Shown: positions 1-5,463, numbered from the stretch's first letter. The stretch is 7,166 nucleotides of DNA from Candidatus Heimdallarchaeota archaeon (GCA_023135215.1 JAGLTP010000199.1:1-7166); one strand, 5' to 3'. Program-made: numbers and translations. The notes: generated from the letters alone by a model not told the origin.

Positions 1-811
1 TAATGTTTGTTTCTCTCATTATCTCTCTCTCCCTATCTGTTGTATGAACACAATGAGCTCCTAAAATTTTCTCCTTTGTTAAGCCGATTTTATGAACATA
101 CTCGATTGGTGTATCCCCCAATTTTTCTTTAGCTTCTTCCACCTCTTCCACTGTCTCGTTTAAATGAATGTGAATTGGTATTGAGTATTTTGAAGCTAAA
201 TCCTTAATTTCCAACAAATAATCCTCTGGTACAGTATATGGAGCATGAGGTCCAATACCATAATTAACTAGATTATTCTTGTTTGATGCTTTGCTGCTAA
301 CTAAATTACGAACGTGCTTCCAAGTATTGTCTAGACTTCCTGATTCAGGTGTATTATCAAAAACAGATGGACACAAAAGAGCTCTAATCCCTGCTTCCTT
401 TACAGCTTTTTCTATTGACTCTGCATAAAAATATTGATCAATAAATCCAGCTACTCCTGCTTCTATTAATTCTAAGCAACCTAATAATGCACCATAGTAA
501 GCATCTTCAGAAGTCATTCTCATTTCAAATGGCCAAATATAATCATTTAACCATGTATCCAACTTCTCATTATCACATATCCCTCTTAGTAAGGTTTCAG
601 GTAAGTGAGTATGTGCGTTAATGTATGAAGGTATGGCGATATGGTTTGTTCTTTCCAGTTTATCATGACCAGCTAATAGTTTCTTTACTTCTTCCGTTTT
701 ACCTACTTTAATTATCTGATTATTTTCTACAATAAGAGCACCATTTTTTATGATCTTATTGCAATTAGAACCTGAGATTATATATTTACACTCTACGAAT
801 AGTTCACTCAT
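1..811 (-). CDS. Amidohydrolase of the MTA/SAH (5'-methylthioadenosine / S-adenosylhomocysteine) deaminase type, C-terminus cut by window edge
   Basis: The frame from ATG at 811 stays open to the window edge, giving 270 residues of an expected 410-440. Visible: an N-terminal composite-sheet part (1-60), metal motif NAHTHL with H67/H69 leading into PETLLRG, YIWPFE at 91-96, IDQYFYAESI at 124-133, GPHAPYT at 187-193, IHIHLNET at 213-220 and the metal-ligand segment AHCVH at 252-256. This order is that of the metal-dependent amidohydrolases that deaminate S-adenosylhomocysteine, methylthioadenosine and related 5'-adenosyl products to inosyl compounds (the mtaD/dadD type) in the cytosol, where they clear methylation by-products. 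The C-terminal SDG/HNP region lies outside the window, so the exact substrate cannot be judged; chlorohydrolase/guanine-deaminase relatives remain possible. It follows orc1 on the same strand after a 64-bp gap containing a T-rich tract, so it is probably not strictly co-transcribed. No Shine-Dalgarno sequence precedes the ATG, which would fit leaderless translation. Confidence 0.85.
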   Translation of the reverse strand, partial: MSELFVECKYIISGSNCNKIIKNGALIVENNQIIKVGKTEEVKKLLAGHDKLERTNHIAIPSYINAHTHLPETLLRGICDNEKLDTWLNDYIWPFEMRMTSEDAYYGALLGCLELIEAGVAGFIDQYFYAESIEKAVKEAGIRALLCPSVFDNTPESGSLDNTWKHVRNLVSSKASNKNNLVNYGIGPHAPYTVPEDYLLEIKDLASKYSIPIHIHLNETVEEVEEAKEKLGDTPIEYVHKIGLTKEKILGAHCVHTTDREREIMRETNI

Positions 812-829
812 TAGTGTTCAATGTAACTC

Positions 830-856
830 GTAAGTAAAAAAGAAAAAGTTTTCTCT
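830..856 (-). terminator. T-rich termination tract after orc1/cdc6
   Basis: Read on the minus strand, the gap after the orc1 stop contains CTTTTTCTTTTTTACTT, a pyrimidine-rich T tract of the kind that ends transcription in archaea without a hairpin. Inferred from position and composition only. Confidence 0.45.
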
Positions 857-875
857 TCTAAAATGCTAATTATGA

Positions 876-2099
876 TTATATTTCATCCATTTCGAAAATC
901 TTTGATAGTCGAAAATCATTTTCGATAACTTCTCTTACCTGTTTGTGAGGTACAGTTAAGTGAATTCGTTTTGAACGACCATATCTACCTTTACTGATTA
1001 CTCGTGCTGTTACAATGCCAAGCATATCTAATTCGTTAATTAAATCTCCAACACGTCTTGCTGTTAAAATATCTAATCTAACAAGTTTGCATATCTTGGA
1101 ATAGATTTCGTAAACATCACCAGTAGTTATTTCATCAGATTTTCCTTCACCAATAAATATTGATTGTAAAACGGCTTTTGTTTGAATAGGTAAAGATGTT
1201 AGAACCTCTATTACTGTGTTTCTCTCTATAACTTGTTGAGCTTTTCTTACGTGGATTTCAGTTACCTTCTCGTCGCCATTTCTTTCAGCTAGCTCAGAAG
1301 ATACTCTTAGCAAATCCAAAGATCTCCTTGCATCCCCATGTTGTTGAGCGCCTACTGCAGCACACAAGTTAATTACACCAAAATCCAAAACATTTTTATG
1401 AAACGCTACATCTGCTCTCTGGGTCAATATATCATTTAATTGTTCAGCCGTATAAGGTGAAAAGACAATCTCCTCTTCACTTAGACTACTGCGAATACGA
1501 GGATCTAATGTTTCTTTGAAATTCACATCATTTGTAATTCCTATTATACTTATTTTTGATTTCTTAAGATCACTATTCATCCTTGTAAGAACATATAATG
1601 ACTCTGAGCTCTTATGATATAACATGTCAACTTCATCTAAAACGGCAATATGAAGAGTATCCAATTTATCTAGAGCTTCTTTGAATTTCTGATAGATTAC
1701 ATCAAAGTGTAATCCTGTAAATGGCACATCTATTCCTATATCATCACACAATTGAGTTATTACTCTATATTTTGTATCAACATGTTGACAGTTCATATAG
1801 CTGTATTTGAAGGCTAGATTTCGTGATTTTGCTCTTTCTTCAAGTTTATTCAGAACATGTTTTGTTACAGCAGTTTTTCCAGTTCCTGTAGTTCCGTATA
1901 TGAAAATATTTGATGGAGCTCCTCCTCTCAAAGCTGGAGCTAAGATTTTTGCCATTTCTTCAAATTTATCGTCTCTATGAGGTAAAATGTCAGGAACATA
2001 ATGTGGACTCAAAACTTCCCTCTGTTTGAATACTACTGTATCCGCATCAAGATATCTGTCGAATATTTCATCTATATTTGATGATGGATCTTTACTCAT
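876..2099 (-). CDS. cdc6: Orc1/Cdc6 family replication initiator (AAA+ ATPase with C-terminal winged helix)
   Basis: The protein binds origin recognition boxes, melts or marks the origin and helps load the MCM helicase. With the ATG at 2099 it is 407 aa, normal for the family. Visible: IFDRYLDAD near the N-terminus; Walker A GTTGTGKT at 69-76; Walker B LDEVD at 154-158; sensor-1 GITND at 187-191; arginine-finger region DPRIRSSL at 200-207; sensor-2 region GDARRSLDLL at 255-264; winged helix about 300-385 with a basic wing KGRYGRSKRIHL at 370-381. In crystal structures of archaeal Orc1 on DNA this wing contacts the box. The intact wing and ATPase motifs suggest an Orc1-1-type, origin-binding paralogue. 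Start choice: GTG codons at 2114 and 2111 are in frame, but the minus strand reads GGTGAT seven bases before ATG 2099, so those GTGs lie in or next to the ribosome-binding site. Candidate origin boxes lie 1.2 kb away, as is common for archaeal orc1 genes. Confidence 0.95.
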   Translation of the reverse strand: MSKDPSSNIDEIFDRYLDADTVVFKQREVLSPHYVPDILPHRDDKFEEMAKILAPALRGGAPSNIFIYGTTGTGKTAVTKHVLNKLEERAKSRNLAFKYSYMNCQHVDTKYRVITQLCDDIGIDVPFTGLHFDVIYQKFKEALDKLDTLHIAVLDEVDMLYHKSSESLYVLTRMNSDLKKSKISIIGITNDVNFKETLDPRIRSSLSEEEIVFSPYTAEQLNDILTQRADVAFHKNVLDFGVINLCAAVGAQQHGDARRSLDLLRVSSELAERNGDEKVTEIHVRKAQQVIERNTVIEVLTSLPIQTKAVLQSIFIGEGKSDEITTGDVYEIYSKICKLVRLDILTARRVGDLINELDMLGIVTARVISKGRYGRSKRIHLTVPHKQVREVIENDFRLSKIFEMDEI

Positions 2100-2106
2100 G
2101 TTGTGT

Positions 2107-2112
2107 ATCACC
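2107..2112 (-). promoter_or_regulatory. Shine-Dalgarno site of orc1/cdc6 (decides the start)
   Basis: GGTGAT on the minus strand, seven bases before ATG 2099. It matches the archaeal anti-SD target (GGAGGTGATC). It overlaps the in-frame GTG codons at 2114 and 2111, which argues against those as the start. Confidence 0.65.
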
Positions 2113-2178
2113 ACTCGTTGCCATTATAGTTTTTCAATGCATGTTTAACTTTGTCGATAAGTGACGTTCAAAATGAAT

Positions 2179-2187
2179 GAATATACA
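2179..2187 (-). promoter_or_regulatory. Possible TATA box for orc1/cdc6
   Basis: The minus strand reads GTGTATATTC about 80 bases before the ATG, which would place the transcript start near 2157 and give a leader of roughly 55-60 bases containing the SD site. A second AT-rich candidate (CTATAAT, near 2130) would start too close to the ATG to include the SD. The call is weak because the upstream wHTH gene ends only 121 bp before and could share its transcript. Confidence 0.3.
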
Positions 2188-2219
2188 CTTATTTGAATTA
2201 GTAGTAAACTAGAGTAATA

Positions 2220-2534
2220 TCAAGCTTTTTTGAACAAAACCTTTGGTCGTCCTCTTGTGTCTCTAGGAACTGATTCTTTTATTATGAGCCCCTTTGATAT
2301 CATCTTAGCAAGGTTATCATACAGGGTTGAACGTGGAATATGTGTCAAAGCAACTAATTCTCCTCTTGTTAAAGGACCATTTTCTTCAAGTAAATTGAGC
2401 AATAGATTATCTAATTGAATTTCATGATCAACTTCATCTGAATAAACATATACCCTTCTGCTACTGACAACAATCCCTTGAATCTGTGTTTTCTCGCTTA
2501 TTTTCTTTGTAAGTAGATTTTTGCTTTGTTGCAT
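2220..2534 (-). CDS. Small winged-helix transcriptional regulator (TrmB/MarR-like archaeal wHTH)
   Basis: A 104-aa cytosolic DNA-binding protein. After a variable N-terminal part (1-40) a helix LDNLLLNLLEENG (41-53) leads into a helix-turn-helix: TRGELVALTHIP (56-67) then the recognition helix RSTLYDNLAKMISKGL (68-83), followed by a wing IIKESVPRDTRGRPKVLFKK (84-103). The P-R-S-T-LYDNL...GLI...TRGRPKV pattern is typical of archaeal one-domain wHTH repressors. ATG 2534 is preceded by AAGTGAT with a three-base gap, a short but plausible SD. It lies upstream of orc1 on the same strand with 121 bp between coding regions, so read-through into orc1 is possible and a regulatory link is conceivable. 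No ligand domain is seen, and the target is unknown. It is a candidate binder of the TGTGAAC repeats in the adjacent gap, but nothing in the sequence proves this. Confidence 0.85.
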   Translation of the reverse strand: MQQSKNLLTKKISEKTQIQGIVVSSRRVYVYSDEVDHEIQLDNLLLNLLEENGPLTRGELVALTHIPRSTLYDNLAKMISKGLIIKESVPRDTRGRPKVLFKKA

Positions 2535-2582
2535 TTTATCACTTCTTGATTCTATTGCACATAGTTAGAGGATTTTTGTCGA

Positions 2583-2590
2583 TTATATAA
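2583..2590 (-). promoter_or_regulatory. TATA box, wHTH gene promoter (palindromic)
   Basis: TTATATAA, identical on both strands, is centred about 52 bases before ATG 2534. A transcript start about 26 bases downstream (near 2560) would give a short leader containing the AAGTGAT site. Because it is palindromic it could also serve the divergent plus-strand gene at 2663. Confidence 0.45.
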
Positions 2591-2645
2591 TTCAATATAA
2601 CCCACAGAATATCAGAGTAATATCTAATATTTTTTTAGCATGGAA

Positions 2646-2654
2646 TTATATATA
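2646..2654 (+). promoter_or_regulatory. TATA-like element just before the DUF6788-like gene (role uncertain)
   Basis: TTATATATA ends only 8 bp before ATG 2663, too close for a normal archaeal TATA-to-start distance of about 25 bp unless translation starts inside the gene. It could instead be read on the minus strand as a distal promoter for the wHTH gene. An AT-rich TAATATTTTT at 2625-2634 is a better-spaced candidate for a leaderless message from 2663. Confidence 0.25.
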
Positions 2655-2662
2655 CCTCACTA

Positions 2663-3010
2663 ATGATATCAAATAATATAGTTGACCTTAAAACTAGTAT
2701 ATTAGATAATATACAAGAAATAGAGAAACAGATAGATTCACTAATAGTGAAGAACCCTCTTTTTGGTTTAGTTAGCATGAAACATATTAAATGTGGGAAA
2801 AAGAATTGTAAATGCGCTCATGGTGAGAAGTTCTATCATGGTCCTTACTATTATCTCAGATTAGAACCAGATTATAAGTATAAAAAATATCTTGGTAAAA
2901 AAGTCTCGGGATCAATACAAGATAGACTTGAAGTTGGTCATAAAATAAAAGAACTTGAAAAGAAAAAGAAAAAATTTGCTAAATCACTAAGAGGGTTAGA
3001 AGGGATTTAG
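2663..3010 (+). CDS. Small DUF6788-like protein with CGKxNCxCAHG...HGPYYYLR motif
   Basis: A 115-aa protein of unknown function. Residues 10-30 form a charged, probably helical segment. The core runs from CGKKNCKCAHG (44-54; C44, C49, C51) to HGPYYYLRL (59-67), followed by the basic strand segment YKYKKYLGKK (71-80). Residues 88-110 are a lysine-rich helix (KELEKKKKKFAKSLR) likely to form a coiled coil. The Cys-rich core plus HGPYYY is the signature I associate with the DUF6788 family, small proteins in bacteria and archaea often seen with mobile DNA; that association is from memory. The cluster may bind zinc or nucleic acid. No SD precedes ATG 2663, and the next in-frame ATG (2777) would remove the first helix. 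It is divergent from the wHTH gene and is followed by a T-rich terminator. No transposase or terminal repeats are visible here. Confidence 0.8.
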   Translation: MISNNIVDLKTSILDNIQEIEKQIDSLIVKNPLFGLVSMKHIKCGKKNCKCAHGEKFYHGPYYYLRLEPDYKYKKYLGKKVSGSIQDRLEVGHKIKELEKKKKKFAKSLRGLEGI

Positions 3011-3039
3011 TTTTTACTTTTTCTCTTTGTTCACTTTTT
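3011..3039 (+). terminator. T-rich terminator of the DUF6788-like gene
   Basis: TTTTTACTTTTTCTCTTTG directly follows the stop codon, with another TTTTT at 3035-3039. This is a strong pyrimidine/T-rich tract typical of archaeal termination, and a 19-bp dyad follows at 3041-3059. Confidence 0.55.
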
Positions 3040-3040
3040 G

Positions 3041-3059
3041 GTATTACAGAATGTAATAC
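3041..3059. repeat. Perfect inverted repeat GTATTACA-gaa-TGTAATAC
   Basis: Eight-base arms around a three-base centre, 31 bp after the DUF6788-like stop. The short centre favours a dimeric protein's DNA site over an RNA hairpin, but it may also assist termination. It lies at the left edge of the candidate origin region. Confidence 0.5.
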
Positions 3060-3290
3060 GTAATAAATACGGTATACACAGTAATTACAGCGATTCACTA
3101 ACTCTTTATTTCCTTCAAAAGTGGCTATATCTAGAATATCTAGCCGGCTATAACACTATGTGAACATCTGTATTAGTTACGTTCACTATTTTTTCAAATA
3201 CGTGTGAACAAGAAGGAAGTATCGACAAAAAAAGTAGTACTAGCAAATCACCATTGTGTACGGATTTATGTATTTGTGAACTCAAATTTA

Positions 3291-3313
3291 TCACCCCTTC
3301 ATTTCCACTGGAA
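3291..3313 (-). promoter_or_regulatory. Origin recognition box ORB-A (Orc1/Cdc6 site)
   Basis: On the minus strand: the dyad part TTCCAGTGGAAAT, then GAA, then the G-string GGGGTGA. Dyad-plus-G-string spacing matches the ORB pattern I recall from Pyrococcus and haloarchaeal origins (TTCCAGTGGAAAC, A-rich spacer, GGGGT/GGGGG). It is the best box in the window. Confidence 0.7.
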
Positions 3314-3401
3314 CAGACCTTGTAATTCAACAATTCTTAAGAATCGACCTCATTCACAACATGTGAACATGATTTAAGGCCTTACAGCTGTAGAATTACA
3401 C

Positions 3402-3425
3402 TGTACCCGTCAATTTCCATTGGAA
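3402..3425 (-). promoter_or_regulatory. Origin recognition box ORB-B
   Basis: On the minus strand: TTCCAATGGAAAT, then TGAC, then GGGTA. It has the same orientation as ORB-A, with starts 112 bp apart, and matches ORB-A at 17 of the first 21 positions without gaps. Its G-string is one base shorter. It lies 4 bp from the dyad TTCACA...TGTGAA at 3430-3447. Confidence 0.6.
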
Positions 3426-3586
3426 CTCATTCACATATTTTTGTGAATTTTAAAGGAAAAATAAGATTTTCAAATGAAATAAACGTAGAACTATAAGTAT
3501 CTGAAAATCAAAAATACAAAGATAAATTATGTATTTAGTATCAAGAATGTATCATTGTATTCAAGAAAAGTATGTTTGGAAAAACT

Positions 3587-3605
3587 GATAAAAGAACTTT
3601 TTATC
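3587..3605. promoter_or_regulatory. Dyad GATAAAA-n5-TTTTATC over the likely TATA region of the M42 peptidase gene
   Basis: Seven-base perfect arms around GAACT. The right arm lies inside CTTTTTATC (3597-3605), the only TATA-like element at a useful distance, with a transcript start expected near 3627, just before the AGGTGAT site. A repressor bound here would cover the promoter. Inferred from position only. Confidence 0.35.
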
Positions 3606-3629
3606 TTTACCTTAATTTATTGAAAAATT

Positions 3630-3636
3630 AGGTGAT
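3630..3636 (+). promoter_or_regulatory. Shine-Dalgarno site of the M42 peptidase (decides the start)
   Basis: AGGTGAT four bases before GTG 3641. An in-frame GTG at 3632 sits inside this motif and is therefore unlikely to be the start. The same GTG-within-GGTGAT situation occurs at orc1. Confidence 0.65.
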
Positions 3637-3640
3637 ATTT

Positions 3641-4774
3641 GTGACAGAGTTTAATGTAGACATTTTAGAAAAATTATCTAATGCATTTGGTCCTTCAGGT
3701 TTTGAATGGGAAGTTCAAGTTAAATTGAAGGAATATGTGCAAGCTTTTGCAGACGAGATTCAACAAGATAAAACAGGAACCTTAATTTTTACATCTAAAG
3801 GAGATGTAAATGGACCTAAAATAATGATTGCTGGACATGTAGACGAGATTGGTTTCCAAGTCTCCGCAATAACTAAAGAAGGTTATTTGAAGTTTCATCA
3901 ACTAGGAGGATGGTGGGATCAAACACTTCTTTCTCAAAGAGTTCTTATCAAAACATCTGAAGGTAAATTAATACCTGGTATTATAGCAGCTAAACCTCCA
4001 CATATAGTCGATCCAGAAGAAAGAAAGAAGGTTGTTACTAAGGATAAGATGTTCATCGATATAGGTTGTGCGAGCAAAGCTGAAGCTGAAGAATTAGGTC
4101 TAAGAATAGGTGATCCTATGATGCCTGATTCTAAATTTGAGATATGGAACAGGACACGCATCAAGAAGAAAGATGGAGAAATTCAAGAAAAGAAAGATGT
4201 CAAACTTGCTGTTGGTAAGGCTTTCGATGATCGTGCGGGAGCAGTAATTACAGCAGAGATCATCAGAAAGATAAAAGAGGAGAACATTTCCCATCCTAAC
4301 GTAGTTTTTGGAGCTGCCACTGTTCAAGAAGAAGTAGGTTTACGAGGAGCTAAAACTGCTGCTCAGATGATTAAACCAGATATAGGTATAGCTCTTGAAG
4401 TTGATATAGCAGGTGATGTTCCAGGCATAGATGAGACACAAGCTCCAACAAAGATGGGAAAAGGTCCCAGTATTCTAACATATGACCGTTCTATGATTCC
4501 TAATCCCAGGTATAGAGACTTCGTAATAAAAATAGCAGAAGAGTTGGGTATACCCCACCAATTATCTCTAGTAACTGGAGGAGCAACAGATGCAGGAGTA
4601 ATCCATCTAACAGAACTTGGATGCCCAAGTATAGTGATTGGAATACCTACAAGACATATACATGCACACAATGGAATAATTGATCTAAGTGATATTGATA
4701 ACGCCATAAAATTGATTCTAGAACTTATTAGAAGGCTTGATAGAGAAACAGTAGAATCTTTTACAAAAATATAA
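3641..4774 (+). CDS. M42 family metallo-aminopeptidase (TET / deblocking aminopeptidase, FrvX-like)
   Basis: A 377-aa cytosolic dinuclear zinc/cobalt aminopeptidase that removes N-terminal residues from peptides, usually assembled as a 12-subunit TET particle acting downstream of the proteasome. Visible: AFGPSGFE at 15-22; metal motif AGHVDEIGF at 64-72 (H66; D68 next to the site); AFDDRAG at 194-200 with the bridging aspartate; QEEVGLRGA at 229-237 (catalytic E230, ligand E231); EVDIAGDVPG at 253-262 (D254); GGATDAG at 313-319; PTRHIHAHNG at 336-345 (H341). All catalytic positions are present. Between GDPMM and AVGKAFDDR there is a charged insertion (RIKKKDGEIQEKKDVK, 173-188) longer than in family members I recall. 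Start at GTG 3641 is set by AGGTGAT. The product is a housekeeping enzyme, followed by a G-rich then T-run terminator, and transcribed away from the candidate origin. Cellulase/endoglucanase labels sometimes given to this family are misleading. Confidence 0.93.
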   Translation: MTEFNVDILEKLSNAFGPSGFEWEVQVKLKEYVQAFADEIQQDKTGTLIFTSKGDVNGPKIMIAGHVDEIGFQVSAITKEGYLKFHQLGGWWDQTLLSQRVLIKTSEGKLIPGIIAAKPPHIVDPEERKKVVTKDKMFIDIGCASKAEAEELGLRIGDPMMPDSKFEIWNRTRIKKKDGEIQEKKDVKLAVGKAFDDRAGAVITAEIIRKIKEENISHPNVVFGAATVQEEVGLRGAKTAAQMIKPDIGIALEVDIAGDVPGIDETQAPTKMGKGPSILTYDRSMIPNPRYRDFVIKIAEELGIPHQLSLVTGGATDAGVIHLTELGCPSIVIGIPTRHIHAHNGIIDLSDIDNAIKLILELIRRLDRETVESFTKI

Positions 4775-4789
4775 CGGTTTCAAAAAAGG

Positions 4790-4806
4790 GAAGGGGGATT
4801 TTTTCT
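4790..4806 (+). terminator. T-run terminator of the M42 peptidase gene
   Basis: GAAGGGGGATTTTTTCT shortly after the stop codon: G-rich stretch followed by six Ts on the transcribed strand, suitable for archaeal termination. Confidence 0.45.
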
Positions 4807-4842
4807 AAGTAAGCCCAAGCGAAGCTGAAGGTAGTAAAATAA

Positions 4843-4876
4843 TCTTACCACATAGAAATTGGATTCTGTGGTAAGA
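4843..4876. repeat. Hairpin copy 1: TCTTACCACA / TGTGGTAAGA, 14-nt loop
   Basis: Ten-base perfect arms at 4843-4852 and 4867-4876. Further pairing GAA/TTC inside the loop is possible with a bulge. On the minus strand it is followed by TTATTTTA, so it may end transcription of the minus-strand wHTH gene at 4978-5424. It is one of two near-identical copies, 68 bp apart, in the convergent gap. Confidence 0.6.
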
Positions 4877-4909
4877 AATTGAAGAAAAGATATTTTGTGA
4901 TTAAATAAA

Positions 4910-4945
4910 ATCTTACCACAGAGATTATTATTTATGTGGTAAGAT
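4910..4945. repeat. Hairpin copy 2: ATCTTACCACA / TGTGGTAAGAT, 14-nt loop
   Basis: Eleven-base perfect arms at 4910-4920 and 4935-4945 with the same arms and the same 14-nt loop length as copy 1 but an unrelated loop. On the minus strand it is followed by TTTTATTT, and a separate T-rich tract (ATTTTTATTTTTG, 4949-4961) precedes it. Conserved arms with variable loops suggest either structure-based termination or a protein that reads the arm sequence. Confidence 0.6.
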
Positions 4946-4977
4946 AATCAAAAATAAAAATCTGAGGCTTGGTCGAG

Positions 4978-5424
4978 CTATCGCAAAAGTTCAGGGGGGA
5001 TTTCAAGAACCTTCAATTCACCAAAAGATTCCAATAATTTCTTTGTTACTGAATACAATCTTTGAGATACGTTTCCCTTTCTATTTAGTAATTTCTCATC
5101 TGCTAAGCGTGCTAGATAAGTACTTACTGTACTCATCTTAATTCCTTCCTTGAATATTATTTCGTATAATTCGCAGACCTCATTTGAAGTAAACCAATCC
5201 CCTTCAGGATAGTGGTTTCTTATAATGCTCGCTACACGTTCTACCTTTGAAGCGTTAAGAAGATCATGTATGCTTGCAGCTTTGAGTTCTTTTTCTTCTT
5301 CTATGCCAGCAGCGACTTCCTTTCCTGTAACTAAAGCTAATGTAGTTTTTAGACTTTCAGTATCTCCTGAGGGTATCTTTATTGTTGTTCCATCAGGGAG
5401 TTTTATAGTGATCTCTTTTGGCAT
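4978..5424 (-). CDS. Winged-helix DNA-binding protein with N-terminal beta-rich domain (function unknown)
   Basis: A 148-aa protein. Residues 1-20 (KEITIKLPDGTTIKIP) look like a beta hairpin, followed by a helical linker rich in Glu/Lys (21-55). A winged-helix domain spans about 55-130: HDLLNASKVERVASIIRNHYPEGDWF, then TSNEVCELYEIIFKEGIKM, then the recognition helix STVSTYLARLADEKLL (98-113) and a wing NRKGNVSQRLYSV (114-126). The TSNEV...STVSTYLARL...GLL-type layout is common in archaeal wHTH regulators. No ligand-binding motif is seen. Start: GTG 5433 is in frame, but GAGTGA lies five bases before ATG 5424, and a perfect TATA box lies about 43 bases upstream. It is convergent with the peptidase and divergent from the zinc-ribbon gene, so it could regulate the shared gap; this is inference. 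Confidence 0.8.
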   Translation of the reverse strand: MPKEITIKLPDGTTIKIPSGDTESLKTTLALVTGKEVAAGIEEEKELKAASIHDLLNASKVERVASIIRNHYPEGDWFTSNEVCELYEIIFKEGIKMSTVSTYLARLADEKLLNRKGNVSQRLYSVTKKLLESFGELKVLEIPPELLR

Positions 5425-5463
5425 TACACTCACTCTACTACAGTTAATCAGTCCTAATTTGAA

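Larger units (their letters stand above)
3159..3447. repeat. TGTGAAC / GTTCACA short repeat family in the origin gap
   Basis: Copies: TGTGAAC at 3159, 3203, 3275 and 3362; GTTCAC at 3181 (and outlying 3029); TTCACA at 3353 and 3430; TGTGAA at 3442; outlying ATTCAC at 3093. The copies at 3159, 3181 (inverted) and 3203 are 22 bp apart, about two helical turns. Two pairs form perfect dyads: TTCACA-ACA-TGTGAA (3353-3367) and TTCACA-TATTTT-TGTGAA (3430-3447). Similar hexamers occur only sporadically in the rest of the window (for example near 802 and 6413), so this is local clustering. A protein-binding array is the natural reading; the protein is unknown. Confidence 0.6.
3029..3640. other. Candidate chromosomal replication origin (oriC): ORB-like boxes, TGTGAAC repeats and AT-rich segment
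   Basis: A 630-bp stretch without a credible gene separates 3010 from the peptidase start at 3641. From left to right it holds a dyad (3041-3059), a GC-richer palindrome TAGCCGGCTA (3141-3150), spaced TGTGAAC/GTTCAC motifs (3029-3447), two ORB-like boxes in the same orientation (3291-3313 and 3402-3425), and about 180 bp of very AT-rich DNA (3448-3630) that could serve as the unwinding element. Archaeal origins are usually gene-free, AT-rich, near an orc1/cdc6 gene and studded with ORBs; here orc1 starts 1.2 kb away. The 61-codon minus-strand frame at 3148-3333 has no recognisable domain, runs through the repeats and one box, and is not called. An inverted second ORB on the far side of the AT-rich part was looked for and not found. 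Confidence 0.65.

Noticed and set aside
2230..2418. 62-codon plus-strand open frame
   Set aside because: Antisense to the wHTH gene, whose helix-turn-helix and wing are clear on the minus strand.
3121..3152. Possible dif/Xer-like recombination site (repeated ATATCTAG and palindrome TAGCCGGCTA)
   Set aside because: The half-sites and 6-bp centre do not align with the archaeal dif pattern I recall; only short local palindromes.
3148..3333. 61-codon open frame on the minus strand in the origin gap
   Set aside because: No recognisable domain, no ribosome site, and it runs through the TGTGAAC repeats and ORB-A; chance open frame in non-coding DNA.
4363..4707. 114-codon open frame on the minus strand
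   Set aside because: Lies wholly inside the M42 peptidase gene, whose catalytic motifs are intact on the plus strand; antisense shadow.
4781..4804. ORB-like reading of GTTTCAAAAAAGGGAAGGGGG after the peptidase gene
   Set aside because: No TTCCA...TGGAA dyad and it ends in a T run right after a stop codon; a terminator explains it better.
4843..4945. CRISPR-like array
   Set aside because: Only two units, each itself a hairpin with a 14-nt loop; no repeat-spacer regularity and no cas genes.
4963..4985. tRNA-like fragment (GGTCGAGC resembling a T-arm)
   Set aside because: No acceptor stem, D-arm or anticodon arm can be drawn around it, and it runs into the 3' end of the wHTH coding region.
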